Origin: CAYMST01 sp964393115
Lineage (GTDB): Bacteria; Bacteroidota; Bacteroidia; Cytophagales; Cyclobacteriaceae
Assembly (NCBI GenBank): GCA_964393115.1
Contig: CAYMST010000130.1
Coordinates: 1-13,108 of the forward strand
Reading direction: 5' to 3'
Length of the DNA: 13,108 nucleotides
Numbering within the stretch: the first letter of the stretch is position 1; every line of letters starts with the position of its first letter. Under the pieces are notes generated by a model, which made no database searches, was not told the origin of the DNA, and saw only the letters and a program-made list of their open reading frames with translations. Below, in pieces: positions 7,832 to 13,108 of this stretch. The position numbers and the translations under genes are program-made.

Positions 7832-7942
7832 TGAAGCGCTTTTAGTTCTTGTAAGCTTATTTCTTTTCTTTTTTGGTCTTGCGTTACCAAAACTCTTTTT
7901 CGTAATCTTACCTTTTTTGGTTTTCTTATCTCCTCTTCCCAT
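7829..7942 (-). CDS. 30S ribosomal protein THX
   Basis: This is a 37-aa, extremely basic protein: MGRGDKKTKKGKITKKSFGN at residues 1-20, then a PKKKR block and a Thr/Ser-rich tail. The opening MGxGDkkTkrGKI and the following SxGxxRPkk pattern match the THX (bTHX) family, first known from Thermus. There a roughly 26-residue peptide is buried in the head of the 30S subunit and stabilises rRNA helices. This copy carries about ten extra residues at the C-terminus after the RPKKK block. The leader is A-rich (poly-A before the ATG) with no Shine-Dalgarno, as is usual in Bacteroidota. It appears monocistronic: a promoter-like pair lies just upstream and a strong terminator overlaps its stop. Identification rests on the N-terminal motif, which I consider diagnostic. 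Confidence 0.9.
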   Translation of the reverse strand: MGRGDKKTKKGKITKKSFGNARPKKKRNKLTRTKSAS

Positions 7943-7960
7943 TTTTTTTAATTTAGCAAA

Positions 7961-7993
7961 CAAAAGTAGTCACTCAAAGGCATACGGTCCAAA
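7961..7993 (-). promoter_or_regulatory. Candidate promoter of the THX gene with an overlapping inverted repeat
   Basis: On the minus strand TACTTTTG (7968-7961) fits the TAnnTTTG -7 box, and TTTG (7993-7990) lies 21 nt upstream as the -33 box. The leader to the ATG at 7942 would be only about 10-15 nt. A 7-bp inverted repeat AAGGCAT/ATGCCTT (7977-7983 and 7993-7999, 9-nt loop) overlaps the -33 box by one base and occupies the spacer, so an operator is possible. Confidence 0.55.
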
Positions 7994-8024
7994 TGCCTTG
8001 TTATAGAAATTAAAATTCCGGTAT

Positions 8025-8264
8025 ATGAAGAGTACGAATATTGTCCATGAATATTTTAAGCGAGATTTTGATGAAGATGGGTTTTCTGTTTTAGTGAGAA
8101 TAAACCCTCATGACTTTTCGGGATTAGAACTGATTGTTGCGGGTGGTAACGTGCTGGAAAAAAACAACCGCGAACTGGATGAAGAGGTCTATGAAGACTT
8201 AAAAGAAGATGGGTTTGAAAAAGCTAATGCATTGGAATTCAACATGTATTTGGCTAAATGCTAG
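8025..8264 (+). CDS. Small acidic protein, unrecognised
   Basis: The product is 79 aa, soluble and strongly acidic, with no signal peptide or membrane segment. The N-terminal half reads as beta strands (FSVLVRINP at 20-28, GLELIVAGGNVLEKN at 33-47). The C-terminal half reads as an acidic helix (ELDEEVYEDLKEDGFEKANALEFNMYLAKC). I do not recognise the family and assign no function. It is likely real because the composition is protein-like, it fills the gap between oppositely oriented genes, starts with ATG and ends shortly before a hairpin. It is divergent from THX, with 82 bases between the two starts, and convergent with pgl. No TAnnTTTG box is evident on the plus strand upstream. Confidence 0.72.
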   Translation: MKSTNIVHEYFKRDFDEDGFSVLVRINPHDFSGLELIVAGGNVLEKNNRELDEEVYEDLKEDGFEKANALEFNMYLAKC

Positions 8265-8347
8265 GAATAAAATTTAGATTTCTTGAATTCCATAAGGTTG
8301 ACAAAAAAGGATTTTCAGTCATAAAAGTGAAATACAGATAAATCAAA

Positions 8348-8391
8348 CCATCTCTTCGGTTCATGTAGAACAACAAAAACCGAAGAAATGG
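8348..8391. terminator. Long hairpin between convergent genes, probable bidirectional terminator
   Basis: The arms 8348-8361 and 8378-8391 pair over 14 positions with a single mismatch (8352 with 8387) and a 16-nt loop. The inner nine pairs, TCTTCGGTT with AACCGAAGA, are perfect. It lies 84 nt after the stop of the small acidic-protein gene (plus) and 12 nt after the stop of pgl (minus). Read on the minus strand it is followed by a T-rich stretch (TTTGATTTAT), so termination of pgl transcripts is the better-supported direction. The plus strand has no T run. Confidence 0.55.
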
Positions 8392-8402
8392 AATGTGTAA
8401 CC

Positions 8403-9116
8403 CTACAATAAAGCTGCCGCCGGCTTATCTAAAAACCAAAGTAAATTGTCACTTACAGGTTTCACCAATGAAGCTGGGTATTGTTGGAAATCCCCCTCTT
8501 CATTTACAATTGCTCTTACCTTTTCCGCTTTATTATCACCAGTCACCAAGAAGGCCACTTCTTTGGCTGCATTGATAAGCTTTCCAGTGAATGAAACTCT
8601 TTTTTGTCCAGAAACGGGATGGTTGGCCACCGTACACAGGCTCTCATCGTCCCATAGATTGATCTCATGTGGAAATATACTAGCCGTATGTCCATCATCA
8701 CCCATGCCCAGTATGATAAGGTCAAAGCTGGGAACTTGATCACTCTTGGTCTCAACCAATGTCTCAATTTCCTGAGCATACCTAACCGCTTCGTTGTCAG
8801 GGGTGTTCTCTCCCACTATTCTATGAACGTTATCGATAGGAAAACCAATTTTCGAAAATAGATGATCATGAGTCATCTTATAGTTACTTTCATCATGATC
8901 AGCAGGAACACACCTTTCATCACCCCAAAAGAAGTGTACGTTATTCCAATCAATAGAATCCTTATATTCTACTGACATATAGTCGAAAATAGCTTTTGGT
9001 GTACTGCCTCCGGATAGGGCAATATTTACTCTACTGTTGTTATTGATTATTTCTTGTAGCTTCTGCGCAAACGCTTTCGCTACCGCTTCTTTGTTATCAA
9101 ATATTTGTAACTCCAT
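8403..9116 (-). CDS. pgl: 6-phosphogluconolactonase
   Basis: This 237-aa cytoplasmic enzyme hydrolyses 6-phospho-D-glucono-1,5-lactone to 6-phosphogluconate, the second step of the oxidative pentose phosphate pathway. It belongs to the DevB/SOL (NagB-like fold) family rather than the YbhE beta-propeller type. Visible motifs: the phosphate loop LSGGSTP (34-40), FFWGDERCVP (62-71), the ESNYKM segment (76-81) and the catalytic-region block LGMGDDGHTASIFP (136-149), whose His143 is the expected general base. Length is normal for the family. The ATG lies 10 nt after the zwf stop, so the two are presumably cotranscribed, with zwf first and the substrate handed directly from one enzyme to the next. 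Other NagB-fold members (glucosamine-6-phosphate deaminase) are excluded by the WGDER motif and the zwf linkage. Confidence 0.96.
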   Translation of the reverse strand: MELQIFDNKEAVAKAFAQKLQEIINNNSRVNIALSGGSTPKAIFDYMSVEYKDSIDWNNVHFFWGDERCVPADHDESNYKMTHDHLFSKIGFPIDNVHRIVGENTPDNEAVRYAQEIETLVETKSDQVPSFDLIILGMGDDGHTASIFPHEINLWDDESLCTVANHPVSGQKRVSFTGKLINAAKEVAFLVTGDNKAEKVRAIVNEEGDFQQYPASLVKPVSDNLLWFLDKPAAALL

Positions 9117-9126
9117 CTACACTTTT

Positions 9127-10650
9127 TTACAATTCACAGTATTCACCATCATTGGTAAGGTTTTTACAAGGGTATCTCCAAATTAAGTTTTTGCCTTCAA
9201 TTAGATCATCAGCGTTTGCAGGCCCCCAGGTTCCTGCCGGATAACCTTTGACGGGTATAGTTGGATCATTTTTCCAAGCTTTTAAAATCGGATCTACAAA
9301 CTCCCAAGCGGCTTCTACAGCATCTCCCCTAGCATATAAAGTGGCATCACCTTGCATCGCATCCAATAATAATCGTTCATAGGCATCTGGAACGTAAGCA
9401 TTGGTCAGGTCAGAATAATGAAAATCCATGTTGACATTCTTCACCTCAAAACCTGCTCCCGGCACCTTCATTCCAAATTTTAACAGAATTCCTTCGTTTG
9501 GCTGAATCCTGATTACCAAAACGTTGTTGGCGTTAATACCATCATGATTGACAAAGAGATGATGATGTACTGGTTGGAAGTGAATTACTATTTCAGTTAC
9601 TCTAGTCGGTAACTTCTTACCGGTCCGAATATAAAAAGGAACCCCAGCCCATCGCCAGTTATCTATAAAGAACTTCATGGCACAGTAGGTCTCTGTCTTC
9701 GAGTCTTCTGGCACCCCTTCTTCCTCACGATAGCCTTTAACCGCGTCTCCCTTGATATTGGAAGCCGTGTATTGACCACGAATCACGTCCGATTTAACGG
9801 TTTCCTCAGTGAAAGGTCTCAAAGATTGGAATAGCTTTACCTTTTCATTTCGGATTGCTGTTGCCGAAACTTCAATCGGTGGTTCCATTGCCACCAATGC
9901 GACTAGCTGGAGCAAATGGTTCTGCAACATATCACGCATTGCCCCTGATGTATCATAATACCCTCCCCTTTTCTCAACACCAACACTCTCCGCCGATGTA
10001 ATTTCGATGTGCCGGATATAATTTCGGTTCCACAAAGGCTCGAATATACTATTGGCAAAACGCGTGACTAAGAGGTTTTGTACCGTCTCCTTACCCAAGT
10101 AATGGTCAATCCTGTAGATCTGCTCTTCATCAAAGTATTGTTGAAGCTTAGCGTTTAGCTCTTGAGCCGTTTCAAGATCATAGCCAAAAGGTTTCTCCAC
10201 GATCAACCGCTTCCAACCTGATGTTTGTTTATTGTACCCTAGATTGGATAAACTTTTCGAAATGGTTTCATATAAACTTGGTGGCGTCGACAAGTAAAAC
10301 ATGTAGTTGCCATTGGCAGAATATTTTTCATTCAGCTCCTCAAGCTTTACCTTCAGACTTTGATAGTCATCTGGATCTTTGGTGTTTACCGACTGGTAGT
10401 AAATATTATTAGCATAAGCATCCACAATATCTTGATCTGATTCTTCTCGTTTCAGATGCTGACTAGTGGTGATGACTTTGTTTCTAAATTCTTCATCTGA
10501 AAAAGAAGATCTACTCACTCCCAATACTGCGAAACCCTCAGGAAGAAACCCTCCTTTATGCAGATTATAAATTGACGGAATAAGCTTTCGTGCTGTTAAA
10601 TCTCCAGATGCACCGAAAATCACTAAAATTTGATTGTCTATTTGAACCAT
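9127..10650 (-). CDS. zwf: Glucose-6-phosphate 1-dehydrogenase
   Basis: This 507-aa cytoplasmic enzyme oxidises glucose-6-phosphate to 6-phosphogluconolactone with reduction of NADP+ (or NAD+), the committed step of the oxidative pentose phosphate pathway. It has an N-terminal Rossmann fold with FGASGDLTARKL (12-23), EKPFG (152-156) with the conserved Lys, the signature RIDHYLGKE (180-188) with substrate-binding His183, and the downstream block RGGYYDTSGAMRDMLQNHLLQ, in which His245 corresponds to the catalytic base. Length is normal. The Arg in TARKL just after the GASGDL loop would suit NADP 2'-phosphate binding, but cofactor preference is not certain. ATG start at 10650. It is the first gene of a two-gene transcript with pgl and diverges from gnd. 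Confidence 0.98.
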   Translation of the reverse strand: MVQIDNQILVIFGASGDLTARKLIPSIYNLHKGGFLPEGFAVLGVSRSSFSDEEFRNKVITTSQHLKREESDQDIVDAYANNIYYQSVNTKDPDDYQSLKVKLEELNEKYSANGNYMFYLSTPPSLYETISKSLSNLGYNKQTSGWKRLIVEKPFGYDLETAQELNAKLQQYFDEEQIYRIDHYLGKETVQNLLVTRFANSIFEPLWNRNYIRHIEITSAESVGVEKRGGYYDTSGAMRDMLQNHLLQLVALVAMEPPIEVSATAIRNEKVKLFQSLRPFTEETVKSDVIRGQYTASNIKGDAVKGYREEEGVPEDSKTETYCAMKFFIDNWRWAGVPFYIRTGKKLPTRVTEIVIHFQPVHHHLFVNHDGINANNVLVIRIQPNEGILLKFGMKVPGAGFEVKNVNMDFHYSDLTNAYVPDAYERLLLDAMQGDATLYARGDAVEAAWEFVDPILKAWKNDPTIPVKGYPAGTWGPANADDLIEGKNLIWRYPCKNLTNDGEYCEL

Positions 10651-10700
10651 GAAGGATTTGCATTTAAAAGTTATGTAGTATTTTTCAAACTACCAAGACG

Positions 10701-10735
10701 CAAACTTATGTCCAAAAAGTGAGGTGAAGCGACAA
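10701..10735 (-). promoter_or_regulatory. Candidate promoter of zwf-pgl
   Basis: On the minus strand TAAGTTTG (10708-10701) matches the TAnnTTTG -7 box, with TTG 24 nt upstream (10735-10733). The leader to the zwf ATG would be about 45 nt. The box, its spacer length and the following bases closely resemble the motif before the beta-propeller gene at 1462-1496. Confidence 0.45.
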
Positions 10736-10937
10736 TAAAATTGATAATTATAATTTGCATACATCCTACGGTTGAATAATGTATTATTCACAAAACCATC
10801 CTTTAATTCACCTATACAGTTAACAATCAGACAAAATATCGAGATGTAAATACGAAAGTTCTAATAGAAATTACGGCACTTTATCTTAAAACCATTACTT
10901 AGGAGCTTCTTCGAATAGTTTTATTTCCCTCACCTTA

Positions 10938-10945
10938 TATATTTG
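10938..10945 (+). promoter_or_regulatory. Candidate -7 box of the gnd promoter
   Basis: TATATTTG matches TAnnTTTG exactly. It lies 32 bases before the gnd ATG, so the leader would be about 25 nt. No clean TTG is found at the expected -33 distance; only a weak T-rich stretch occurs there, so the call rests on one box and its position. Confidence 0.45.
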
Positions 10946-10977
10946 CCACTAACATCACTAAAATACGCTTATAGATT

Positions 10978-12384
10978 ATGTCAAAAAATCTTGATTTTGG
11001 ATTAGTTGGGCTAGGAGTCATGGGAAGGAATTTTATTCTGAATGTTTTGGATAATGGCTTTTCGGCTGCGGGTCTTGATCTCGATGCTGAAAAAGTACAA
11101 GCGTTATCTGATGAAGCATCTGGAAAAGAAGTCTTATCAACACAAGATGCCGTGCAATTTGTAGATTCTCTGTCGACACCACGCAAGATTATGATGCTAG
11201 TTCCTGCCGGAAAGGCGGTAGACGGTGTTATCGAGTCTTTACTCCCCCACTTATCCGAAGGTGATTTATTAATAGATGGTGGAAATTCTTTTTATGAAGA
11301 TACAGACAGACGCGAAACCTATTTAAAAGGAAAGGGGATTCACTTTTTGGGTGTCGGGGTATCTGGTGGTGCAAAGGGTGCTCGTAAGGGTCCTAGCATT
11401 ATGCCTGGAGGCTCGGCCGAAGCCTATGAATTCGTCAAACCTGTGCTTGAAGCCGTTTCTGCCAAAGTGAATGGCGATCCATGTGTAGCATATCTTGGGC
11501 CAAAATCCGCAGGGAATTATGTAAAAATGGTGCATAACGGTATCGAATATGGTTTAATGCAGTTGATATCAGAAATTTATGCAGTACTCAAGCAAGGATT
11601 AGGACTTACGAATGACGAACTGCATGAAGTCTTTAAAAAATGGAACGAAGGGCGATTGCAGTCATTCCTTGTTGAGATAACCTCAGAAATCTTCTTGCAA
11701 GGCGATGACAAGGGAGACGGACGATTGGTAGATAAAATATTAGATAAAGCCAAACAAAAAGGTACCGGTAAGTGGACTAGTCAAAATGCCATGGATTTAG
11801 GTATTGCTATTCCAACCATTGATGCTGCTGTCTTCATGCGTGAAATTTCTTCGAAAAAGGACGAGCGGGTTAAGGCTGAGCAAATCTATGGCGCAAAATC
11901 GACGTCGTTTGCTGGTGATCGTGAGGCTTTTATTGATAAGCTTGAAAACGCTTTATACTTTGCTTACATTATTTCTTATGCTCAAGGGTTATCTCAGCTC
12001 TCTGCCGCTTCGGAAGAGTACGATTATAACCTAAACCTAGCCACCATAGCCAAAATTTGGAGAGGTGGATGTATTATCAGAGCGGCTATGCTAGACGATA
12101 TTTCGAAGGCTTTCGAAGCCAATAACAGTCTTGAAAACCTTTTACTTGATGCTGATTTTGTTGATAAAGTAAAAGCAAGTGCTACAGGCACAAGAGAAGT
12201 ATTGACATTTGGTGTATCAAGCGGTATCCCATTAGCAAGCTTAAGTGCATCATTAGCTTACTTCGATAGTTATACGTCCGGTAGATTGCCGCTGAATGTC
12301 ATTCAGGCACAGCGTGATCATTTTGGTTCGCACACCTACGAAAGAACCGATATCGACGGTATATTCCATACCGAATGGGGTTAA
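10978..12384 (+). CDS. gnd: 6-phosphogluconate dehydrogenase, decarboxylating
   Basis: This 468-aa cytoplasmic enzyme oxidatively decarboxylates 6-phosphogluconate to ribulose-5-phosphate and CO2 with reduction of NADP+. It has the same length as the Escherichia coli enzyme. The Rossmann loop GLGVMG is at 11-16, LVPAGKAVD at 74-82 and DGGNSFYEDT at 100-109. The substrate loop is SGGAKGARKGPSIMPGG (129-145), and the catalytic block VKMVHNGIEYG carries Lys183, His186, Asn187 and Glu190 at the standard numbers. The C-terminal tail HFGSHTYERTD...FHTEWG supplies the Arg/His that reach the partner subunit's active site. Many homologues have GGEEGA where this protein has GGAKGA. The gene stands alone on the plus strand, divergent from zwf-pgl, with its own promoter-like box and terminator. 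Ribulose-5-phosphate produced here is the substrate of Rpe encoded nearby. Confidence 0.98.
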   Translation: MSKNLDFGLVGLGVMGRNFILNVLDNGFSAAGLDLDAEKVQALSDEASGKEVLSTQDAVQFVDSLSTPRKIMMLVPAGKAVDGVIESLLPHLSEGDLLIDGGNSFYEDTDRRETYLKGKGIHFLGVGVSGGAKGARKGPSIMPGGSAEAYEFVKPVLEAVSAKVNGDPCVAYLGPKSAGNYVKMVHNGIEYGLMQLISEIYAVLKQGLGLTNDELHEVFKKWNEGRLQSFLVEITSEIFLQGDDKGDGRLVDKILDKAKQKGTGKWTSQNAMDLGIAIPTIDAAVFMREISSKKDERVKAEQIYGAKSTSFAGDREAFIDKLENALYFAYIISYAQGLSQLSAASEEYDYNLNLATIAKIWRGGCIIRAAMLDDISKAFEANNSLENLLLDADFVDKVKASATGTREVLTFGVSSGIPLASLSASLAYFDSYTSGRLPLNVIQAQRDHFGSHTYERTDIDGIFHTEWG

Positions 12385-12691
12385 TAATTCATGAATACTA
12401 AATATTCAAGTTGGTGTTTGAAGCCATATTATAGTTAGCCATATTTTCTTTCTAAGGCCACGGGTAAACAATTTTCTGTTAACTCGTGGCCTTTTGTCTT
12501 TTAACACGGCTCTTTCATGGTAAAACCTTTACAATTATCGATGCTTAATTGATTTTTCAAGACTAAATTGTAAAAAAGTCAGAAATAATAACTCAAATAC
12601 CTAACTTCTTAAGCCAAAATCAGTTAATATTAATAACCCGTTTGTAAGTCCAGAGCATCGGGGTAGAATATATAGCTTAGAGAGAGAATGT
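12385..12691. other. Gap between gnd and the PAS-domain gene
   Basis: This stretch holds the gnd terminator in its first third. The remaining roughly 190 bases are AT-rich with no coding frame or RNA gene that I can support. A purine-rich stretch AGAGAGAA at 12681-12688 sits just before the next start and may help ribosome binding. Confidence 0.55.
12454..12502 (+). terminator. Rho-independent terminator of gnd
   Basis: The arm AAGGCCACGGGT (12454-12465) pairs with ACTCGTGGCCTT (12482-12493) through nine Watson-Crick pairs, a G-T wobble and two more pairs, with further partial pairing inside. A T-rich run, TTTTGTCTTTT, follows to 12502. It begins 69 nt after the gnd stop. Confidence 0.9.
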
Positions 12692-13108
12692 ATGCGCCTA
12701 AATCAACCATTTCTATCAGAGAAGTTTCTGAATAACATTATTAATGCAATCGATGAGCCAATTTTTGTCAAAGATGAAAACCATATCCACAGAATTGTAA
12801 ACGATGCTTTTTGTGAATTCTTTGAAGTCGAGAGAGATAAAATTATTGGTAGACCTCATTCGGAAATATTTTCAGAAGCCGAATCAAAGTACTTTATTGA
12901 ACGCGATGAACTTGTCTTTTCTACAGGAGAAACACAGGTATTTGAAATTCCTTACGTACGAAACAAAAACCAAACGCACGTCTTAAGTATAAAGGAAAGC
13001 GTCTTTGACAGTCCCAATGGTGTGGAGCTCATCGTGGGTATCGTTAATGATATCACGGAAATAAAAAATGTCCACATAGAGTTAGAAAACGCTAAGCACA
13101 AAGCAGAG
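12692..13108 (+). CDS. PAS-domain sensor protein, probably a histidine kinase, partial
   Basis: The frame opens at ATG 12692 and runs 139 codons to the right edge without a stop, so only the N-terminus is present. There is no signal peptide or membrane segment. Residues about 10-125 read as a PAS fold: FLNNIINAIDEPIFVKDENH (helix then first strand), RIVNDAFCEFFEVERDKIIGRPHSEIF (the characteristic N-A-F-x-x-x-F and G-x-x pattern) and a closing strand GVELIVGIVNDITEIK. A charged helix HIELENAKHKAE then begins, the usual linker into a histidine-kinase dimerisation domain. Kinase identity is inference, since a GGDEF or other output domain is possible. The ATG at 12688 is in another frame and closes after 15 codons. 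The signal sensed is unknown, and nothing links it to the neighbouring pentose phosphate genes beyond position. Confidence 0.85.
   Translation, partial: MRLNQPFLSEKFLNNIINAIDEPIFVKDENHIHRIVNDAFCEFFEVERDKIIGRPHSEIFSEAESKYFIERDELVFSTGETQVFEIPYVRNKNQTHVLSIKESVFDSPNGVELIVGIVNDITEIKNVHIELENAKHKAE

Larger units (their letters stand above)
10651..10977. other. Divergent zwf/gnd intergenic region
   Basis: These 327 bases lie between the divergent zwf and gnd starts. They contain a -7-like box on each strand near its own gene and about 230 AT-rich bases in between. I see no coding frame, RNA fold or strong operator-like palindrome in that middle part. Confidence 0.6.

Noticed and set aside
11804..12034. 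Plus-strand open frame of 76 codons in another frame
   Set aside because: It is inside gnd, whose frame carries conserved family motifs throughout; the overlapping product is low-complexity Leu/Ser-rich.
12804..12986. Plus-strand open frame of 60 codons
   Set aside because: It overlaps the PAS-domain frame, which is open for all 139 codons and matches a PAS fold.
1..13108. CRISPR array, insertion sequence, phage or toxin-antitoxin system
   Set aside because: I saw no regularly spaced repeats, transposase or integrase motifs, target-site duplications or paired small genes; the content is housekeeping and envelope functions.

Overview
The window looks like a chromosomal piece of a marine-type member of the Bacteroidota, probably the order Cytophagales. 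The reasons are the low-to-moderate GC, A-rich leaders with little Shine-Dalgarno sequence, TAnnTTTG-type -7 boxes upstream of several genes, a TonB-dependent receptor with an N-terminal carboxypeptidase-like domain, a PorT-type outer-membrane barrel, and a 30S ribosomal protein THX gene. The order-level assignment is inference. I see no mobile element, CRISPR array, rRNA or tRNA.

Layout. (1) 1-1418, minus: 5' part of a gene for a secreted BNR/Asp-box beta-propeller protein, running off the left edge. (2) 1419-1870: an apparently gene-free gap. (3) 1871-7717, minus: a tightly packed five-gene block. In transcription order it holds a PorT-like outer-membrane barrel, ribulose-phosphate 3-epimerase (rpe), a TonB-dependent receptor, an LpoB-family lipoprotein and a COG3014-family TPR lipoprotein. 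The junctions are a 4-nt overlap, 0 nt, 6 nt, and a few nt to an unclear start. (4) 7829-7942, minus: a 37-aa ribosomal protein THX gene with its own promoter-like sequence, and a terminator hairpin that overlaps its stop codon. (5) 8025-8264, plus: a small acidic protein I do not recognise. (6) 8403-10650, minus: zwf then pgl, transcribed away from (7) 10978-12384, plus: gnd, which has a clear terminator. (8) From 12692, plus: the N-terminal PAS domain of a probable sensor kinase, cut by the right edge.

How the genes work together. zwf, pgl and gnd form a complete oxidative pentose phosphate branch: glucose-6-phosphate to 6-phosphogluconolactone, to 6-phosphogluconate, to ribulose-5-phosphate plus CO2, with reduced nicotinamide cofactor produced. 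Rpe, about 1.5 kb from the end of pgl, takes ribulose-5-phosphate to xylulose-5-phosphate. Rpe is nevertheless embedded among cell-envelope genes rather than in the zwf-pgl-gnd cluster. The LpoB/COG3014 lipoprotein pair recurs in other bacteria, and the LpoB side is linked to activation of peptidoglycan synthases in enterobacteria.

The window is mostly ordinary housekeeping and envelope sequence. The points most worth a second look are the non-canonical or mutated start of the COG3014 lipoprotein, the envelope operon built around rpe, the THX regulatory region, the unrecognised 79-aa protein, and a long hairpin between convergent genes. I do not see convincing evidence of a new multi-gene system.
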